Origin: Nectonema munidae
Lineage: Eukaryota; Nematomorpha; Nectonematoida; Nectonematidae
Length of the DNA stretch: 64,000 bases
Direction: 5' to 3'
Assembly: GCA_030549495.1 (NCBI GenBank)
Contig: JAUIRK010000511.1
Coordinates: 603,501-667,500, forward strand
The position numbers and the translations under genes were made by a program. Positions 57,655 to 64,000 of the stretch are shown piece by piece. Within the stretch, counting starts at the first letter, position 1, and every line of letters starts with the position of its first letter. The notes beneath the pieces were generated by a model, which saw only the letters and a list, made by a program, of their open reading frames with translations, had not been told where the DNA came from and did no database searches.

Positions 57655-60545
57655 TTAGAGTCGGGAGATTTCGTCCGCCGGATTCAAGTGAGAGGCGATG
57701 TAGCTGAGTTTCTTCTTGATTGCCTTGAGTTGATTGCCATATGATTTGTTGAGCTTCAATAGAATCTGATGAGTGTGGATTTCGTTGGACCCCATAGCTG
57801 AAATACTCCCCATCGCGGCAGTCGAGTCGGAGAATATTCGCTTGCATCCGGGGTAGAGGAAATTTGCGATGATTATCGCCAGAGCTTCCATGAAGGCGAT
57901 ATCTTCGATGGTGGATGAGGTGATTGCAAGATCCCGTTCCATGCTTTTGATGCCAATTTGGCTTGGAGTTGCGTCGACGAATATGTACTCCTTGGATTTG
58001 CATGGAGAGATCATTGGGATGATTTCATCAACTTCAGTCCAGGCGTTTTCCCATGTGAGGCGGTCCACGATTTTGCTTTCATTGATTGTGTAGAGTCTTT
58101 TCATGAGTCGAAATTTGCTGCGGACCGTCCCGCAGTAGTATTGGATGAAGCCAATGAGTCGTTCGTACGTTTTCTTTGATTCCCAGTTGCTCCATGCCAG
58201 AGTGGGGAGGAGGATTAGTGCAGCGCGGATCTTGTCCTTTGTGTCCTCTTCGATTGTGATTTGGCGGTTCTCCAGATCAACTACCACTCCAAGATATTTG
58301 AGTCTTTTTGCAGGAACTGTTGAGGATTTGCGAAGGTTGATGGACATGTTTGTTTCTTCGGCGAAGGCGAGAAAGAGCTTGTTTACTAACTTGCTTTCTT
58401 TCTCATCTTCGGTGAGGATTAGAATGTCGTCGATGTATACCAATATCTTCGTTTTGAAAGGAAGGCGCTCTTTAAAGGTTGCGAGTAGTTTCTTTAATAC
58501 GTACTGTAGTACTCCTGGAGCGAACGCGGCTCCCATGGGGAGCCGGTCGAAGGAGTAGAAGGAGTTATTTACTTTAAAGGCGAAGAGCTTCCTGTATGTA
58601 GGGTGTATGGATACGCCATAAAAGGCGTTTGATAAGTCATAACTTGTCATGAATTGCCATTTTCTCTCCAGTTCCGCGAGCTGCAAGGGTGAAGTCAGGG
58701 AGCATGGCTCTGTCGTAAAGAGTTCCTTAGAAAAGGAGAAGTCTTGGATGAATCTTACCTCTTTGCGTTTCTTGAGGATGGCGAAAACAGGAGAGACAAT
58801 TCGAGGAGTTTCGATTTTCGAAATGACTTTGTAGGAGAGAAGCGCAGGAATTACTTTGTTGTTAATAAAGTTTCTTTGGCTCTCGGCTACATTGCGATAC
58901 CTAGAGAAGGAGCCAAACGGAGCAGCGCAGATGATCTGAGGTTTGTATCCGTCGCGAAGGATACTTTTGGCTTTGTTACTTCTCAGATCATTGGGGCACT
59001 TCCATAAAGTGGCCGCTCCGTTGAAGGTGTGATCTTCATTTAAGCAAGGTATTTGCTCTTTTGACTCCATAAAATCTTGCCTGACAAGTGAGAGAGGGTT
59101 CTGTATAGGACTTTGATCAGGATGTTCCTCTTCGTTGTCAGGATTTTCCTCAACAGGTGCAGCATTACCTTCATTATCACACTCTTCAGGTTGCTGCTCC
59201 TTGTTCTTCTCCTTTGCCGGCTCAGCGCGTTCCCCAGAGGAGTCCTTCTTCTGGTCTTCCGCGCTGGTAGGGGATAACAACTCCGTGAAGATTTTTCTCC
59301 ACGTCTTGGCGGCAAAAAGTTCTTTCTGATCGAGGTACTCGATTGACGCTACATACCTGGCCCCGATTGCTGGAATTAGAGGAGATTCTTGTATCTTCTT
59401 AAGCATAGTTTCTGGGGTGAGGAGTTCTTCCTCCATGATCTGTTCATAATTCTGTCCAAATACATTCGTGAGAATTTCATCCAATTCCACAACTTCGACT
59501 GTGTTAACATTAGCAGTCGGAATTGGGATTGGTTCTTCTTCGCCAAGTAAGTCTTCCACGTCTTGAAGTGAGGGCCAGATCATGGAGGTAGGGATATCTT
59601 CTAATCTTTCATTGTAGTCGATTTTTCTGAGATTGTCCTCTATGTCTTCTATTGGGGGCCAGGCTGGTAGCGTGTCGAAGTATTCGTCTGCCGCGTCGTC
59701 GTTTTCCCATTGATCTCCCGGTACAGGTGTGCTGCAGATGGGGGGAGCACTCGATTCCTCATCTGAGGAAGAGTCTTCGGCTGAGGAGGAAAGGGAAGTG
59801 TCGGAGTCGATAAGGGACAGAGAAGCAGGCTCTGTCGTTAAGGGAGGATCAATGAGGAATGTGTTACTCACATCCCTCAAGATCCTGGAGAAGTCGGCTA
59901 ACTTACGTCGCCTTCTTCTTTCCCTTTTGGACAGGCCTGACTCTGTCCCTTGAGCGAAAGAACGTTTGTTGTTGGGTTGCAGGTACAACAGGAATGTTCA
60001 AACAATTCATTGAGGAGGATCCAATCTGTTTACGGGCGGCTTCCCAGCCGCCTTGGGAAGCAGCACAAGCAAGAGCGGCGGCGTTATTAATAACAGAGAG
60101 GTCTTCTGCAGGAAAGGTGTTTAGGTTACGCTCCAGAACTTCAAAAAGAGTGATTAACAGTTCATCTTTTGCATTTCTGGATGATGATGGAGAACTTTTA
60201 ATAAAAGCTTCAATTCGACGAGAAGCGAGCTGAGAAGGAGAATATCTTTCCATAATCTCAGGATGGGAAGCATCATGGTCAGCGTAACCCAACGAGGTTT
60301 TAGGAGTAGGAACAAACAAAGGTGAAGGATCACATATTGTAGCTTTGTCTTCGATTGGGAGCTCGAGAGCAGCCAGTCTATTCTTGATGGTAACCATCTC
60401 ATTCATGAGAGCCGTGACACTTGCGGCCCTTGTAAGGATGGACGCGTCGGCCTTGTCCTTACTTTGGTCAGTCATGTGAGCGCGAGTTAGGAAGCAGAGC
60501 AATAAAAAAGAATCAGAGGGGATTTTCATAAATTGATAATCTAAA
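57655..60545 (-). mobile_element. Compact RT-RNase H retroelement fossil, DIRS- or hepadna-like RNase H
   Basis: Two reverse-strand frames, both open: a 208-codon frame (60529-59903) of gag-like composition and a 777-codon frame (59988-57655). They overlap by 86 nt in different frames. The second has an acidic N-terminal half, then an RT (RFIQDFS, MTSYDLSNAFY, LPMGAAFAPG, YIDDILI) and an RNase H (FVDATPSQIG, ME, SDSTAA, LNPADEISR). No protease, integrase, endonuclease or tyrosine recombinase is visible in this stretch. GC content is clearly higher than the flanks. No breaks are seen in the two frames, so it looks young. Family placement is uncertain: tyrosine-recombinase (DIRS-order) relatives are the first choice, with the RNase H end also recalling hepadnaviruses. 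Confidence 0.75.
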
Positions 60546-61585
60546 AACTCGCCAATCTATCCAGAGGGACAATGTGCGGAAACCTTTCTACTAAAGCATT
60601 AACTAAAAATATAAATTTCATAATTTGATGTTAACTAAATGATGTTAAAAATTGTCTGATAAAGCCTTAATTTTAGTTCTTTCATTTGGATCCAAAATAG
60701 GAAGATGGGCTAAAATGGGATCTCCAAAGGGTAGCTTTGCTTTGAATCGATTAACAGCTCGGACATAATAATTTCTTATATTACTAACAAAAATATTATT
60801 TTGAGAACATTTTCAAAGGTGTAAGATGAAAAAAGACAAAATAACCTCATGAATCCTTTCAGTTCATATCTCTCAATCTCATCCTCATTATCTTTTAAAA
60901 AAACAGGCGTTTGATAACCTATAAAAATAGCCTCATCAGGTAACTGAAATTCCATATCAATACAAACGGTCGTTGAATCTTGTTTCGAAGAAATATCCTT
61001 GGGTCTCACAAATCTTGCTAAATACGACTTGAGTGTGATCTGTATTTCAGCCAATAGTGTAATTGCGTCATGCTTACGATCTCCTCTATCTGTACTCTCA
61101 TCCATCATTAGACTATAATAATTGCTTTTCATGAAGTTTATGCTTTGATTTTCAAGGTAGGGAGCCATCGCAGACTTAATAATGCATGTTGCTTTAGTTC
61201 GTTTGCATTGAATTTTTTTGCAATTTCCGAATAAGAGCACAATTTCGGTAAAACTTCGGAAAAATGATCACGACGAAGAAAAAATAAGTTGTGCTCCATC
61301 ATCCAATTGCAAAAAATAACCTCCAATTTGTTGACTGGATATTGACATTTTCTTTAGTAAAAGACTTGAAAGCTTTTTTTCTGTTTCCCTTACAGTTTTT
61401 TAATTTTTAACGTGGATTGTATTTTTAGCATGTTTTTCGATGTCTTTAATTCCACGCTTAGCAACCAATAGCTTTTTAGAGCATAATTTACAAAAGGCTG
61501 TACCTTCTGATCCACCACTTTTCAGCCAGCTTAACTTTTTCTCCCACTCACTTTTATAAGTAAATAAAAAAAATTTGACACGCAT
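60545..61585 (-). pseudogene. hAT transposase, N-terminal two thirds
   Basis: The BED-type finger AFCKLCSKKLL..KHAKNTIH is at 61585-61400. SEIAKKF (about 61220) and then RTKATCIIKSAMAPYLENQS and LMMDESTDRGDRK (about 61120) mark the start of the RNase H-fold domain (first catalytic Asp in DEST). A frame change lies near 61215. A 62-bp intron with GTTATT..GTTAG ends is at 60784-60845. After it the reading resumes as AVNRFKAKLPFGDPILAHLP, and ERFPHIVPLDRLASF (about 60590-60545) is the last hAT block before the inserted retroelement. Confidence 0.8.
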
Positions 61586-62037
61586 GATTTAAATCCTGTT
61601 TGAATTAATGAAAAAACAAAACCAAACACTGTATTGTATACGACTACAGTTTAAACAACGTTTATAATTTATTTTATTCCTAGAAAAATGTTCAAAGTAA
61701 ACTAAAAAATATGAATAAAAATGCTAGCAAAGAGAATTAAGCCATTTTTGATTTTTTTTTACTTGAACAATAGTGACAGCTTACTGCCTGGAAATGAAAA
61801 CTCTAGAATTTTTAATAAAAAAAGTTTAGTAAAAAATGTATTATTACTTATAAACTCTCTTTTCGATGAAAGAAAAAAAAATATTCATAAATTTAGTGGC
61901 AAAAATCCGTAGAAAAAAAAATCCGTAAAAAAATCCAAACGAGTCAAAAATCCGTCCGTAGAATATTCGTAGACAATTTTTGCCTCAAAAATCCGTAAAA
62001 TACGGATAAATCCGTAGATCTGGCAACACTGTACATT

Positions 62038-63021
62038 AAAAATAAATTCTAAATTTTAGGTAGATTTTTATTTTAAAAATAGGATTTTGATGAAAATGTT
62101 TCCATCTACTGTCACCCTGTAGTAACTCTTGGGAAAAGAACAACCAATTCCCCTCCACCGAGCCAACTTCTTAATTTTGAAATAAATATGTTTTAAGCTG
62201 AAAACGTTCTTTTATACTCGCCAGAAGTAAGAGGAATTGTCTTCAATGCTGCTTTTTCTATTTTTTCTAAATGCAATATATTGATGATAGCTTATATGAG
62301 TAACCGAGCGTATACTACTTATAAAAATACGTATATTTCTGTCGAAAAATTAAAAATACTTTATTTATTAATAATACTGATAAAGTTCTTTTATACGGCT
62401 GAATATTCCATGTTTGTCAACCCTGGGCGCATGTCCTAATTTTGAGCAAAATGGAATTCAGGTGAGCAATTTTATAAAAAAAAATTGTGGACATTGTATA
62501 TAAATAAATAAATATTCAAATATTTTTTTAAAAATTGACTTTTTACATAATTTCAAGCAAAGTAAAATTGTTCTAATCCTAAATTTCAGCTGAACGATCA
62601 CTTATTATTGTTCACAATTAATAAAAGAATTCGTGATGAATCCTTTTTCTTGTAATATGGAATCTGTAGAAAAAAAATTTTAATGAATGGAATGAAGAAT
62701 TCAAATTAAAACTTGGAAAATAGTGATAGATTTTTTCGATTTCTTTCTTCATAATGGGCGATTTTTGAGTTTTTAAAAGTCTCCATGGGCGATTTAGACA
62801 AGCTAGTTGTGAAACGCTGGAGATAAAATAAGTATGGGTAAAAAATGGAGAAAATGATTTTACTATAAATTCACTTTATTTATTTTTAAAACAATCTAAA
62901 TATGAAAGCCTGATCAAGTCTCGGGAATTGAATATATTCCTGGAACAAAAACGTTGAAAATTAATACGGGATCCTGGGAACTTGGAAAAGAAACACTAGT
63001 TCTGCATGATGAGATGATGCG
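62038..63021. other. Upstream region of the alpha-glucosidase exon
   Basis: AT-rich. At about 62960-62998, cgggatcctgggaac..aaaagaaacacta resembles the right end of the short hAT at 15557-16041, so a related element end is likely. No upstream exon was identified. Confidence 0.4.
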
Positions 63022-63587
63022 ATGATTTTTCTTTTCCTAGCCTCCTCAAATCTCAGTTCGCTATCACTCGGAGAAGTTTCGTCACCCCCTTTCCTCTCTT
63101 CACACTTCGGGAGCGAGCTCGCGTGTTCTTCCCTTGCGCTGAACCAAAGAACAGACTGTCACCCGGAAGCGTTTGCCTCATTCGAGGCGTGTTCCTCTAG
63201 GAACTGCTGCTGGATCCCCCCTCCGATACTCTCTCCCCCCACAACGCCCTACTGCTTCTTCCCAAAGCGCCCCTACAATGCATATCACGTGGTCGAAGAA
63301 ACTCTTGAAGGGAAGCAAAATGCGTATAAGAAGGTTTTCAAAGCTTCCAAAAGCTTCTCCTCTTTCTATGCTCGAGACATCCTCAACCTGAGAGTTTGGA
63401 TTCACTGCCTTACTCCACAGATTTTGAGGATCAAAATCGGAGATTGGGACACCCAGAGGTTTGAACCGCCGATTGACTTATTCTATCCAACGCCTTCTTC
63501 CCATTCCGAAAGTTCTAATGATTATCTAGTCGCTATCACTTCTAGTCCTTTTTCCGTTAATGTGACAAGGCAATCCGGTATTCCCAT
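63022..63587 (+). CDS. GAA: Trefoil plus GH31 N-terminal exon, lysosomal alpha-glucosidase-like
   Basis: Encodes a six-Cys P-type trefoil (Cys at 35, 46, 57, 62, 63, 78 counted from the ATG at 63022; RTDC..CSSRNCCW..YCFFP) followed by the start of the GH31 N-terminal beta domain (FYARDILNLRV, LRIKIGDWDTQRFEPPI, VAITSSPFSVNVTRQSG). This order is that of lysosomal alpha-glucosidase and sucrase/maltase enzymes, which release glucose from glycogen or maltose. Two starts are possible. Either ATG 63022 with MIFLFLASSNLSSLSL as signal peptide, or an acceptor TTTTCCTAG at 63040 with the signal in an earlier exon. The donor after CCCAT, GTAATT at 63588, keeps the frame with the next exon. GC content is much higher than the flanks, as expected for a conserved gene. 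Confidence 0.85.
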
Positions 63588-63911
63588 GTAATTCATTTTT
63601 TCAATCCTTTTTCATCTAAAACTTTTTAATTTTGCTTTAGTATGAAAATTTTTATATGATTATTTCTCGCAAAAAATTAATGAACTCAACGGATGTTTAT
63701 ATTCTCGCAGAGAAAAAAATATAAATTTAACACCAAAATGAGTGTTTTTTTTATATCCAATTCACTATATTTTTATTTTGTTTCTTGTACAAATTATCGT
63801 TATCTCTCTCATCGAGCAAACTTATTGTGTATATATATGCACGATTTATCACTTTTTGTTATCTCATTTCCATGATGTTGCCAGGTGTCTAATATATTTT
63901 TTTCTTACCAG

Positions 63912-64000
63912 CTTTGACACCTCAATCGCGCCTCTCATTTTTTCGGATCAATTCATTCAAATCTCAACGTTGCTCGCCTCAGAGTATGTGTATGGCGTTG
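63912..64000 (+). CDS. GAA: GH31 alpha-glucosidase, next exon (runs off the window)
   Basis: After acceptor TTTCTTACCAG the frame gives [20 protein letters not shown] then LASEYVYGV, the strongly conserved block that precedes the GLGEH region of GH31 enzymes. Joining in phase 2 with the preceding exon restores IPIFDTSI. The catalytic domain lies beyond the window. Confidence 0.85.

Larger units (their letters stand above)
56385..62031 (-). mobile_element. hAT transposon with both ends, carrying a retroelement insertion
   Basis: Terminal inverted repeats CAGTGTTGCCAG and CTGGCAACACTG are exact over 12 bp. TACATT flanks both ends (56379-56384, 62032-62037), shorter than the usual 8 bp. ATCCGTA motifs are clustered inside both ends (twice at the left, about five times at the right). 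The transposase runs on the reverse strand from 61585 to about 56550. An insertion of about 3.5 kb between roughly 57.0 and 60.55 kb splits it. Without that insertion the element would be about 2.1 kb. Confidence 0.88.

Noticed and set aside
59040-59315. Arg-rich reverse frame inside the RT element
   Set aside because: Alternative-frame shadow of the acidic region of the 777-codon frame.
57596-59953. Forward-strand frames opposite the RT element (for example 58145-58558, 57869-58093)
   Set aside because: Shadows of the GC-richer reverse-strand reading frames. No recognisable domains.

Overview
The window looks like nuclear DNA of an invertebrate animal. It is very AT-rich, has spliced genes with GT..AG introns, and is packed with decayed transposons. 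Only two conserved host genes are recognised. Tc1/mariner, hAT, piggyBac-type, Helitron-like and LINE remnants together with tRNA-derived SINEs would fit an arthropod such as a parasitic copepod, but the sequence does not prove the taxon. Species assignment is inference.

Host genes. (1) A complete PSMC6 (Rpt4, 26S proteasome ATPase) lies on the + strand at 17542-38474. Ten exons give an uninterrupted 389-residue reading, and about 95% of the locus is intron. The introns hold most of the mobile DNA between 17.5 and 38.5 kb: a 300-bp ATC array ending 42 bp before exon 4, a nested pair of piggyBac-type MITEs, hAT elements with clear ends, two foldback elements built of 21-bp units, a mariner fragment and SINEs. 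(2) The first visible exons of a trefoil plus GH31 alpha-glucosidase (GAA-like) are at 63.0-64.0 kb, + strand, and run off the window. (3) An intronless gene at 42843-43724 encodes a predicted single-pass membrane protein of 293 residues that I do not recognise. It has a TATA box, CCAAT boxes and a poly(A) signal, and sits between a 76-bp minisatellite and a 1.25-kb GAT array. (4) Weak candidates are a possible terminal exon at 1195-1388 and an open Asp-repeat frame that runs out of the GAT array into coding-like sequence (44023-45588).

Mobile DNA, left to right. 0-17 kb: SINE copies, a 25-bp-TIR MITE family (two copies), two Jockey-like LINEs pointing away from each other (4.84-7.48 kb minus, 7.89-9.93 kb plus), a piggyBac-type MITE, a LINE scrap, a pogo-like terminus and a short hAT derivative with an 8-bp duplication. 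17-38 kb: PSMC6 and its introns. 38-49 kb: SINEs, a hAT remnant, Helitron-like ends, the orphan gene, the GAT array and a 12-unit minisatellite behind a G-tract. 49-56 kb: a decayed hAT, an internally deleted CR1-like LINE and a cluster of piggyBac-type MITEs. 56.4-62.0 kb: one hAT element with both ends, with an insertion holding a gag fragment of an LTR-type retrotransposon and a compact two-frame reverse-transcriptase/RNase H element.

The most useful signals are the nested transposon stratigraphy (MITE in MITE at TTAA; retroelement in hAT), the distinct subterminal motif of each hAT family, the compact RT-RNase H element with an RNase H that resembles hepadnavirus/DIRS-type enzymes, the 21-bp foldback repeats, and the unknown membrane-protein gene.
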